Below, in pieces: positions 54,951 through 64,000 of a stretch of 64,000 bases of DNA (positions within the stretch are counted from its first letter, which is position 1; each line of letters opens with the position of its first letter). The position numbers and the translations under genes were made by a program. The stretch is from Acidobacteriaceae bacterium (GTDB lineage Bacteria > Acidobacteriota > Terriglobia > Terriglobales > Acidobacteriaceae): positions 1 through 64,000 of the forward strand of contig DAIDGW010000249.1 in assembly GCA_027452245.1 (NCBI GenBank). The letters are read 5' to 3'. The notes under the pieces were generated by a model. The model did not search any database, had not been told where the DNA came from, and saw only the letters and a program-made list of their open reading frames with translations.

Positions 54951-55083
54951 GGAATCGAAGGACCTGCTGTTTGTGGGGACTGGCACAGACCCGAAAAGGG
55001 ATTCTCTGCAGCCAAAAAGAATCACCGTGATGGACGTCACATTAGCAAGCATTCTGCATTTGCGACACTTGATGGTTTAAGCC

Positions 55084-57231
55084 ATGCCAGATTTTTTGCT
55101 TGAGGTCGGTTGCGAAGAAATTCCGGCACGCATGATCGATTCCGCTTCGCAGGAACTGCGCCAGCGCGTCGCCGCCTTACTCGATCGCGAGCGGCTGCCC
55201 GTTTCCGGAACCATCACGCAATTCGACACTCCCCGCCGTCTGGCTCTTCTGGCACAAGGTATCCCGCCTGCGCAGCCCGACGTCACCGAGCAAGTGACCG
55301 GACCTTCGGTGCAAGTGGCATACAAAGACGGACAGCCCACACCCGCCGCCCACGCTTTCGCCAAAAAAGCCGGAGTTGATGTCTCGCAACTCGAGCGCGT
55401 CACCACCCCCAAGGGCGAATACCTGTCCGCGAAAGTCACGAAAAAAGGACGCTCCGCTTCCGAGATTCTCGCCGAGAATCTTCCCAAAGAAATTTCCGGC
55501 ATCTACTGGCCGAAGAACATGTATTGGCGCAAGCCGAACGAGCGCTTCGTTCGTCCCCTGCGCTGGCTCGTCGCCATGCTCGACGATGAAGCCATCCCCC
55601 TGGAATTCGATGGCGTTCGCGCAGGAACGGCTTCCCGCGGACACCGCATTCTTTCCTCGAGCGACATCCCCGTCCCTCGCGCCGGCACCCCCTACATCGA
55701 CGCCCTGCGATCCGCCCACGTCCTCTCCCGCGCCGAGCGCGAGCACCAGATCCGCAAAGCCCTCGACGCCGCCACTCGCACCATCCCCGGAGCTCGCTGG
55801 CGCGAAGATAATCCCTTGCTCGACACCGTCGTCAATCTCACAGAGTTTCCCTCGGCTATTCTCGGCAGCTTCGATCCGCAGTTCCTTATCCTGCCCGAAG
55901 AAGTCCTCGTCACCGTGATGCGCGATCACCAGAAGTATTTCGCCCTCGAGGACGCTCAGGGAAAGCTGCTCCCCAACTTCCTCGCCGTGCTCAATACCGC
56001 CGATGATCCCCAGGGACTGATTCGTCATGGCAACGAGCGTGTGCTGCGTGCCCGCTTCAACGACGCCCGCTTCTTCTGGGAAACCGATCAGAAGAAATCA
56101 TTGCTCGATCGCCTCGATTCTCTCCGTCATGTCACTTTCCAGAAGGATCTTGGCAGTTATTACGACAAGACGCAGCGCGTCCAGCGCCTCTGCAGTTGGT
56201 TGAGCGAACAACTGAAGCAGAACGGGCTCACCGTTCGTCCCGGCGTCATTCACAAAGCGGCCTGCCTCGCCAAGGCTGACCTCACCACCGAACTGGTTAA
56301 AGAATTCACCGAACTTCAGGGCATCGTCGGTGGCCTCTACGCCCGCGTGCAGCAACTCGACGCCAGCCTTCCCGAAGCTACGCGCATGTCGATCGCCGAT
56401 GCTGTCTATGATCACTACAAACCCGAATCCACTGAAGACGCTGTGCCTCGCTCCCTCGAAGGCGCCGTACTTTCCATCGGAGATAAAGCCGATACCATCG
56501 CCGGAATGTTTGCCCTTGGCATGGTTCCCAGCGGATCCAAAGATCCTTTCGCGCTCCGCCGGCAGGCCAATGCCATCGTCAAAGTAATTGCCGAAAAGAA
56601 ACTTCCCCTGCGCCTGACCGAGATGATGCGCGACGCCCGCTCCGGATACCGTAACTCCGAAACCGAAAAGAAGTTCGTCAATGACTCCGATTTCACCGCT
56701 TCAATCACTACTTTCTTCCGCGAGCGGCTCGCCTTCTATCTCCGTGATGTCTGCCGGCACGCCTACGATGTCGCCAATGCCGTGCTCGCCGCCGATTCCG
56801 ACGACGTCGTGGATGCCCTCGCACGCGCCGGGGCTCTGGCCAAGGTCCGCCCCTCCGCCGATTTCGAGGCCATCTCGATTTCCTTTAAGCGCATGAAGAA
56901 CATCCTCCGCCAGGCTTCCGAAGCCGGCAAGAAACCGGCCGAAGCCGTCGATGCAGCCGCGCTAGCCGAGCCGGCCGAGAAAACGCTCGCCGCTCAGATT
57001 CCGCAAGCCGCGGCCGCCGTCGAGCGTTTCCGCCAGGCCCGGAACTACGAAGCCGCGCTGCTCGAAATCGCGAAACTGCGTCCCTTGATCGATGCATTCT
57101 TTGATAAGGTCATGGTAATGGTCGATGACGAGCGCGTCCGCGCCAACCGTCTCGCGCTGCTCCAGACGCTTTTGAAAGAGTTCTCCACGATCGCCGATTT
57201 TTCGGAGATCGTGACCGAAGGAAAAGCATAG
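55084..57231 (+). CDS. glyS: Glycyl-tRNA synthetase beta subunit
   Basis: GlyS recognises tRNA-Gly for the GlyQ active site. The 715-residue protein has the family start MPDFLLEVGCEEIPARMIDS, then TGPSVQVAYKDGQPTPAAHA, IYWPKNMYWRKPNERFVRPL, VMRDHQKYFALEDAQGKLLP and FNDARFFWETDQKKSLLDRL. The HD-like region DKADTIAGMFALGMVPSGSK is present, as is the C-terminal anticodon-binding DALR-type tail (FDKVMVMVDDERVRANRLAL). Length matches the family (about 690-720). It belongs to the glyQ-glyS unit despite the 181-base gap. Confidence 0.97.
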   Translation: MPDFLLEVGCEEIPARMIDSASQELRQRVAALLDRERLPVSGTITQFDTPRRLALLAQGIPPAQPDVTEQVTGPSVQVAYKDGQPTPAAHAFAKKAGVDVSQLERVTTPKGEYLSAKVTKKGRSASEILAENLPKEISGIYWPKNMYWRKPNERFVRPLRWLVAMLDDEAIPLEFDGVRAGTASRGHRILSSSDIPVPRAGTPYIDALRSAHVLSRAEREHQIRKALDAATRTIPGARWREDNPLLDTVVNLTEFPSAILGSFDPQFLILPEEVLVTVMRDHQKYFALEDAQGKLLPNFLAVLNTADDPQGLIRHGNERVLRARFNDARFFWETDQKKSLLDRLDSLRHVTFQKDLGSYYDKTQRVQRLCSWLSEQLKQNGLTVRPGVIHKAACLAKADLTTELVKEFTELQGIVGGLYARVQQLDASLPEATRMSIADAVYDHYKPESTEDAVPRSLEGAVLSIGDKADTIAGMFALGMVPSGSKDPFALRRQANAIVKVIAEKKLPLRLTEMMRDARSGYRNSETEKKFVNDSDFTASITTFFRERLAFYLRDVCRHAYDVANAVLAADSDDVVDALARAGALAKVRPSADFEAISISFKRMKNILRQASEAGKKPAEAVDAAALAEPAEKTLAAQIPQAAAAVERFRQARNYEAALLEIAKLRPLIDAFFDKVMVMVDDERVRANRLALLQTLLKEFSTIADFSEIVTEGKA

Positions 57232-57285
57232 GAATTGAAGAATTGGGTAATTTCGTACGTGAAAGGTGTTTCAGGCTTTTGTTTT

Positions 57286-57341
57286 CCAATTGCCCGATTT
57301 CCAGAATGCCCGATTACTCAATTCCTCGATCTCTCGATCTG
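57286..57341. repeat. Degenerate AATTnCCCGATT tandem repeats before ppdK
   Basis: The spacer between glyS and ppdK holds three or four short units, AATTGCCCGATT, AATGCCCGATTA and AATTCCTCGATC plus CTCGATCTG, spaced about 17 bases. A complementary GAATTGGGTAATTT sits upstream at about 57238-57253. The repeat may be decaying; function unknown. Confidence 0.4.
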
Positions 57342-57365
57342 AAATTCTGACCACAAAGGACTGAT

Positions 57366-60113
<2,748 letters not shown>

Positions 60114-60131
60114 CCCACGAGCAGACTGCTG

Positions 60132-60152
60132 GGGGCCCTGCTGAAGGGCCCC
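60132..60152 (+). terminator. Stable hairpin after ppdK, no T-run
   Basis: GGGGCCC and GGGCCCC form a perfect 7-bp GC stem around TGCTGAA, 18 bases past the ppdK stop codon. The expected T-run is missing, so it may act as a transcript-end stabiliser or a factor-dependent stop. Confidence 0.4.
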
Positions 60153-60330
60153 TGATTCCGCGTTCTAAGCCCGTTTCTCCCCTTCTGCTTCGTTCTGCCG
60201 TTCCGCTGCTTTCCCCAGCGGGGCCAGAAGTCTCGTGCGGCCTGCCCGGACTTTCCCAGTTCACACTTTGACCAAACAACGGAGTTTTGCACGCGCGATC
60301 CACCTTGATTTCCCACCGCGGATTTCACCC

Positions 60331-60446
60331 TCGCCGCAAAAGCGCGGCAAGCATGCGCCGCCCAAAAGCCGCGGAGCGGTGAAAGATTGCAGCCCACGAC
60401 GCAAGTCGTGGGGCGGGCACGGAACATGATCCAGCTCCGAAGGAGC
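60331..60446. repeat. Cluster of extragenic palindromes in the ppdK downstream spacer
   Basis: Three perfect or near-perfect inverted repeats follow each other: GCCGC-N6-GCGGC (60331-60347), CCCACGAC-GCAA-GTCGTGGG (60393-60412) and GCTCC-GAA-GGAGC (60434-60446). The sequence before the second (GCCGCGGAGCGGTGAAAG) also has a mirror in TTTCACC at about 60321-60327. The 406-base spacer 60114-60519 shows nothing else. This is the style of acidobacterial dispersed repeats. Confidence 0.55.
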
Positions 60447-60519
60447 GAAAGAAACTCCCGCCGGCGTGGGTCGTCTCCCTCCTCCAACCCTCTGCGTCCT
60501 CGGCAGTTTTGGTTCTGCT

Positions 60520-61113
60520 TCATTGCACTTTCTGCAATCGCGCAATTAATTTCTGCGCCAGGTTCTCTTCCGATTCCGACCACAACAACCTCGCCGTCGC
60601 CCGCGTATTCATCTCCGCCTTCATCGTGAACTCCACCAACTTCCCGACATTCAGCCGCACTTTGTCCTGCACCTGTTCTGTCAGGGTCAAGTTCTCCTGC
60701 AGGAACGGCGCATCCAGCCCGAAGTCCACCTCGATGTGCCCCATCTGCTCGTACGCGCCATCATCGAACTCCTCGCCCTGCACGATGAACTTCACCGCCG
60801 AGGGTTTCAGTTCCCACTTCTCGCCCGTGTCGTCCGGAGTCCACAAGTCCCATGCCGCCTCAAACGTATACGCAAAGTCGTCGTGGATCATGTCCGCCGC
60901 CACCACCAGCGCCTCCTCCGCCGGAATCCCCGGCGAGAAGCGCCGTTCTACCACCGATGGCTCGTTCCACGAGACCGGCTGCACCGTGATGTAGCTGATC
61001 CCCGGTCGCTGCGCCGCTTGCGGAAACTGCTGAAAAACCGCCATGGCATGCGGCAACATCGCCGGCCCGGAAAAATCAGGAAACCACAAACTCAGATAAA
61101 GTGAATCTGCCAT
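60520..61113 (-). CDS. Conserved-looking protein of unknown function (197 aa)
   Basis: ATG 61113 has AGAAGGTG at proper spacing. The soluble protein begins MADSLYLSLWFPDFSGPAML, continues VQPVSWNEPSVVERRFSPGI and AADMIHDDFAYTFEAAWDLW, then LKPSAVKFIVQGEEFDDGAY, GHIEVDFGLDAPFLQE and KLVEFTMKAEMNTRATARLL. The even spread of aromatic and acidic residues and the well-defined end suggest a real folded protein. I recognise no family and no catalytic motif. It faces the palindrome-rich spacer at its 3' end and the SnoaL-like gene at its 5' end. Confidence 0.8.
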   Translation of the reverse strand: MADSLYLSLWFPDFSGPAMLPHAMAVFQQFPQAAQRPGISYITVQPVSWNEPSVVERRFSPGIPAEEALVVAADMIHDDFAYTFEAAWDLWTPDDTGEKWELKPSAVKFIVQGEEFDDGAYEQMGHIEVDFGLDAPFLQENLTLTEQVQDKVRLNVGKLVEFTMKAEMNTRATARLLWSESEENLAQKLIARLQKVQ

Positions 61114-61285
61114 ACACCTTCTGCCTTCCTGCCCTCATTCTAGCGAATGGCCCATCTTTCCCCACCTCTGGACCCCTATAGATTAGAATGGTATCCAGTC
61201 CGCCTTTATCCGAAGAATGCGGAATCCGAAATTGTCCTTTCTCCTTCTTTATGCGAAAATTCCGCCGGATTTCCGGAGGATACCT

Positions 61286-61765
61286 ATGAAGCGTGCTATC
61301 GCGGTTTTGCTCTGCGCACTCACCCTGGCCCTCGCCGGCTTGGCGCAAACCAAAAAGCATGCCGAGAAGAAGTCCGCGGCAAGCCCCGCGCCCGATAAAG
61401 CCTACATGCAGAAAATTTGGGATGGCTGGTCCACGCTCGATCCCTCCAACGTCGCGGCTTTCTACGCCACCGGTCCGCACACCTTTTACGACATCGCCCC
61501 GCTCAAATACAACAGCTGGGACGAATATGACGCCGGCGTCAAAAATCTGGTCGCAACCTACAAGAGCGCCCGATTCACCGTCAACAACGACGCCGACATT
61601 CATCCCCACGGAGATCTCGCCTGGGCCACCGCCACCGTCAAATATGAGATGACCCAGAAATCCGGCAAGGTCGATATGGGCAACATGCGCTGGACTGTGG
61701 TCTGGCAGAATCAGGACGGAAAGTGGCTCATCATCCACGAGCACGTCTCCGAGCCAGTCCAATAA
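61286..61765 (+). CDS. Secreted SnoaL/DUF4440-like (NTF2-fold) protein
   Basis: ATG 61286 has GGAGGA upstream. The 159-residue protein has a signal peptide (AIAVLLCALTLALAGLAQ), a Lys-rich linker and an NTF2-like cone fold: YMQKIWDGWSTLDPSNVAAF, YATGPHTFYDIAPLKYNSWD, HPHGDLAWATATVKYEMT and WTVVWQNQDGKWLIIHEHVS, whose final strand is the classic DUF4440/SnoaL end. Such proteins bind small molecules, and some are isomerases; here the export signal points to the periplasm. No partner gene is near. Confidence 0.85.
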   Translation: MKRAIAVLLCALTLALAGLAQTKKHAEKKSAASPAPDKAYMQKIWDGWSTLDPSNVAAFYATGPHTFYDIAPLKYNSWDEYDAGVKNLVATYKSARFTVNNDADIHPHGDLAWATATVKYEMTQKSGKVDMGNMRWTVVWQNQDGKWLIIHEHVSEPVQ

Positions 61766-62257
61766 CAACACTTCACTTGGAGGGATTTTGTTTTTAGACC
61801 CGTCGATAGGTCGCAACTCAGTCGCACCGACAGCCGCAATGAAAAGGATCACGTTCCGTCTTTGGCGACCTGCTCGCGGGCAAGGAGAGTTAGAGAACAC
61901 CAATATTGTGGAGAGAACTCGCGCCATTCCTCTCGTGGGGCACTCTTGACTTCTGCCACCCAAGGTCCGGGTTTTTCAATCCAGCAGCGGACGTTGGGTC
62001 GCTATCCATCTCTTCCAGTCTTGATCCCATTATTCTGGCTGCAAACTCCCTAGTTCTCTGGGGAAGCAGGCTGCCCACTTAAGCGGTCGATCTAACTAGC
62101 AACCAAAGAATGACTCGGGCTTACCTGTACCATGGCCTTACGTAGTTGCGGATACCTCAATCTCCTGCAACACCAGATTCAACCTCACCGGCCAGTAGGC
62201 GCCACGCCGTTTCGCCAGACAGCATTGCTTCCGCATTCACAGTGCGCGGATAAACAA
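61766..62257. other. 492-base spacer without a supported gene
   Basis: The plus strand shows short open frames with poor protein character. On the minus strand about 62240-62160 reads TVNAEAMLSGETAWRLLAGE before a stop, which looks like the C-terminal end of some lost protein. I see no promoter, terminator or repeat that stands out. Confidence 0.4.
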
Positions 62258-62740
62258 TCAGTGTGTTGCCGGAAGCTTTTCCATGAACTTACCGACTAGA
62301 GTGGCGCAGGCTTCCACAAATTCTTGTTCGGCCCTGGTGAATGTATCGGCAAAGTAGCTTTCCACGTCGATTTCGGCGGCTAGCTGCCCTTTGCTGAGAA
62401 TGGGCACCACGATCTCGCTGTTTACCATTGACGAACCCGCCAAATACCGCGGGTCGTTTGCCACATTGTTTACAATGACCGTTTGTTTGCTCGTTGCGGC
62501 CGCGCCGCACAGCCCTGTATCCAGAGGAATGCGCACATTGGGAGTGAAGCTGCCAGCATAAGGCCCAACCACCAGAAAGCTGGGGTTGGAGAGATCCACA
62601 ACATAAAATCCCACCCAGTTGTATCGCGTCATTTTCTGATGAAGCTTCTCGCAAATATGCTCCATGACTCCATCAGCGCTGTTTGCATTAGAAATGAAGG
62701 TCTGAAAATCGCGGAGAAGTTCGGCTTGCATCGGGGTCAT
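62258..62740 (-). CDS. GAF domain protein related to free methionine-R-sulfoxide reductase, lacking two active-site Cys
   Basis: The 160-residue protein follows the fRMsr (YebR) pattern closely: MTRYNWVGFYVVDLSNPSFL, VVGPYAGSFTPNVRIPLDTG, LCGAAATSKQTVIVNNVAND, NSEIVVPILSKGQLAAEIDV and ESYFADTFTRAEQEFVE. In active fRMsr three Cys work together (84, 94, 118 in E. coli). Here only the LCG Cys (position 94 equivalent) is left; the others are Asn (PNVRIP) and Gly (YLAGSS). It may therefore bind rather than reduce, or use one Cys only. It is downstream of, and on the same strand as, a GntR regulator with a 130-base gap. Confidence 0.82.
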   Translation of the reverse strand: MTPMQAELLRDFQTFISNANSADGVMEHICEKLHQKMTRYNWVGFYVVDLSNPSFLVVGPYAGSFTPNVRIPLDTGLCGAAATSKQTVIVNNVANDPRYLAGSSMVNSEIVVPILSKGQLAAEIDVESYFADTFTRAEQEFVEACATLVGKFMEKLPATH

Positions 62741-62870
62741 GTGGGAACCCTCCCGTCCGGACTGGATCGCACTCCCCTGCGCCCGTCGGTTCTTACTTCA
62801 GTTTACGCGCAGAAACTTCCCCATGGATTGATCAGGATGGAACCGCACTGTCGATCACAATTGATTCAGC

Positions 62871-63593
62871 TTAACGGAAACGGCGGATAAACAGCGTGTG
62901 CCGCTCGGAGCGGTAGTAGCCCACAGCGTAGATGGTGGCTTTCCCCTTCGTGGAGTAGATGACCTGCCGGATCCGCATCACCGGGGCACTCTTGTGGACA
63001 CCCAGCAGTTCCGCTACTTCCGTATCGGCGGCCGTGGCATCTACCTCTTCGTCGGCGTACGCCAGTTCAATCCCAAAATCGTGCTCCAGAATGGAAAACA
63101 AAGATGCTCGGCTGAGCGGGAAACTCATCAGTGCCGAAAATTCCGAGGCGGGCAGATAACACGTTTCCAGCGCGAACGGCTCTTCGCCGGTCAGGCGCAG
63201 CCTTTCAATCTTTACCAGGGAACTGCTGGCAGGCAGGCCTAACCTTGCCGCCACTTCGTGTCCGTGCTCAACAATTTTTGCGAACAGTACGCGCGAACGC
63301 GGAGCCAGCCCGCGGCTCGCCATGTGCTCGGTGTAACTCATCAGCTTGTTGAAGTGAATTTTTGGAGCGGAGACGAACGTCCCCGAGCCGCGCCGCCGTT
63401 CCACAACGCCTTCATGCTCCAGGCCGGCCAATGCGTGCCGCGCTGTCATCAGGCTGACATTGTGAAGCTTGGCCAATTCCCGTTCCGAAGGCACAACATC
63501 GCCTGGACGTAGTTCCGAGGACTCAATTCTCTTGCGAATTGAACTCTGGATCTTCTTGTAAACGGGGGTCCCGTTCCGATGATTGCCCGGCAT
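62871..63593 (-). CDS. GntR/HutC family transcriptional regulator
   Basis: The protein (240 aa) has an N-terminal winged helix-turn-helix: PVYKKIQSSIRKRIESSELR, PGDVVPSERELAKLHNVSLM, TARHALAGLEHEGVVERRRG and SGTFVSAPKIH. The C-terminal UTRA effector domain has PASSSLVKIERLRLTGEEPF, ALETCYLPASEFSALM and a VMRIRQVIYSTKGKATIYAV strand pair. HutC-type regulators usually repress a nearby catabolic operon until they bind a sugar or amino-sugar ligand. The gene upstream on the same strand is sugar-isomerase-like, so carbohydrate control is plausible. The 156-base gap before it holds several TGCATT/AATGCA half sites. Confidence 0.93.
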   Translation of the reverse strand: MPGNHRNGTPVYKKIQSSIRKRIESSELRPGDVVPSERELAKLHNVSLMTARHALAGLEHEGVVERRRGSGTFVSAPKIHFNKLMSYTEHMASRGLAPRSRVLFAKIVEHGHEVAARLGLPASSSLVKIERLRLTGEEPFALETCYLPASEFSALMSFPLSRASLFSILEHDFGIELAYADEEVDATAADTEVAELLGVHKSAPVMRIRQVIYSTKGKATIYAVGYYRSERHTLFIRRFR

Positions 63594-63749
63594 AAGAGCG
63601 CTGGTCCTTAGCCTAAATGCACTATGAAACTTAATGCAATCGTAATCAGAACTTGTTTACTGAACTGTTACTGCATTCGCCGATTCTGCGTTCTCGACGT
63701 TCACGCAAAAGCAAGCAGATGTCGCGTGGGACGCAGGTGAAAGCGAACT

Positions 63750-64000
63750 CTAGGGTAGTACCACCCGAATTCCCGTGAGTTCGCAGAAATCCACCAGCGC
63801 TGGATACAGTTCTTCTCCGTATCCCAGGCACGCGTATTCATTCGTCCAGGCATCGAGCATCTTCTCGATATCGCAATGTGCGGTGACGAAACCATGTGGC
63901 CAGAAGGGAATGCCGCATTCGTCCAGCCGTTTCCTGATCCTGTCCTTTGGTGGCTCGAAGATGCTGGCCCGAGTGATGACCATCTGAAACTCGCCATTTA
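63750..64000 (-). CDS. C-terminal part of a sugar isomerase-like (L-fucose/L-arabinose isomerase-type) protein
   Basis: The frame is open to the right window edge, so the N-terminal part is not visible. The 83 residues end EFQMVITRASIFEPPKDRIR, KRLDECGIPFWPHGFVTAHC, DIEKMLDAWTNEYACLGYGE and ELYPALVDFCELTGIRVVLP. The last strand-helix unit (LYPALVDFCELTGIRV) and the HGFVTAH stretch resemble the C-terminus of the fucose/arabinose isomerase family, but the assignment rests on a short piece. The gene is upstream of the GntR regulator on the same strand. Confidence 0.5.
   Translation of the reverse strand, partial: NGEFQMVITRASIFEPPKDRIRKRLDECGIPFWPHGFVTAHCDIEKMLDAWTNEYACLGYGEELYPALVDFCELTGIRVVLP

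Overview
The window looks like chromosomal DNA of a diderm (Gram-negative type) soil bacterium, most likely an acidobacterium of the Terriglobia/Koribacter group. The reasons are KDO (lipopolysaccharide core sugar) synthesis genes, Pal, a large Ser/Thr kinase fused to a periplasmic TPR region, HemY-type protoporphyrinogen oxidase, a reaction-centre-like c-type cytochrome, a copper monooxygenase/haem protein, and a microprotein with a VVHGPVTAL motif that I associate with this phylum. The phylum call is inference from gene content; no rRNA or marker tree is available here.

Layout. 1-2688 (minus): pyrG, a small unknown gene, then kdsA running off the left edge. 2849-7062 (plus): a VOC-domain protein, an intact tRNA-Ala(GGC), a GIY-YIG mini-gene, a decayed tRNA copy, a receptor-type kinase/TPR gene and a third copy of the tRNA 3' half. 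The three tRNA 3' ends bracket the two cassettes as attachment-site duplications would. 7220-9919: a frameshifted membrane protein, the relic of a PQQ dehydrogenase and an M23 peptidase. 9920-12216: an FHA-GAF-AAA+ sigma-54 activator faces a predicted sigma-54 promoter that drives a short terminated transcript with no convincing coding sequence, a candidate activator/small-RNA pair. 12228-16631: Lhr helicase. 16732-25378: a methyltransferase, an M48 peptidase, KdsC, a TPR protein, a class A PBP, a beta-propeller lipoprotein and a small DUF4845-like protein. 25387-30343 (minus): proS, kdsD, a potassium-channel-like protein and a periplasmic coiled-coil protein.

30457-38272: an unknown secreted protein, a GAF-GGDEF diguanylate cyclase, Pal with an Ig-like domain, two small secreted proteins, an S41 protease and a second class A PBP. 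38421-46783: a 56-aa gene, a GT-C-like membrane protein, a CPBP protease, the translationally coupled hemE-hemG pair, the copper monooxygenase-like haem protein and an ArnT-like glycosyltransferase. 46837-60113 (plus): a dihaem cytochrome, amtB-glnB-glnD (nitrogen sensing), holB, glyQ-glyS and ppdK. 60114-64000: palindrome-rich spacer, small unknown genes, a GAF protein, a GntR regulator and the C-terminus of a sugar-isomerase-like protein running off the right edge.

Functionally the window is mostly housekeeping: envelope building (KdsA, KdsC, KdsD, two PBPs, Pal, M23 and S41 peptidases, ArnT-like protein), haem synthesis, translation and nitrogen control. The least ordinary parts are the tRNA-Ala island and the sigma-54/small-RNA locus. 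No CRISPR array, rRNA, integrase or insertion sequence was seen.
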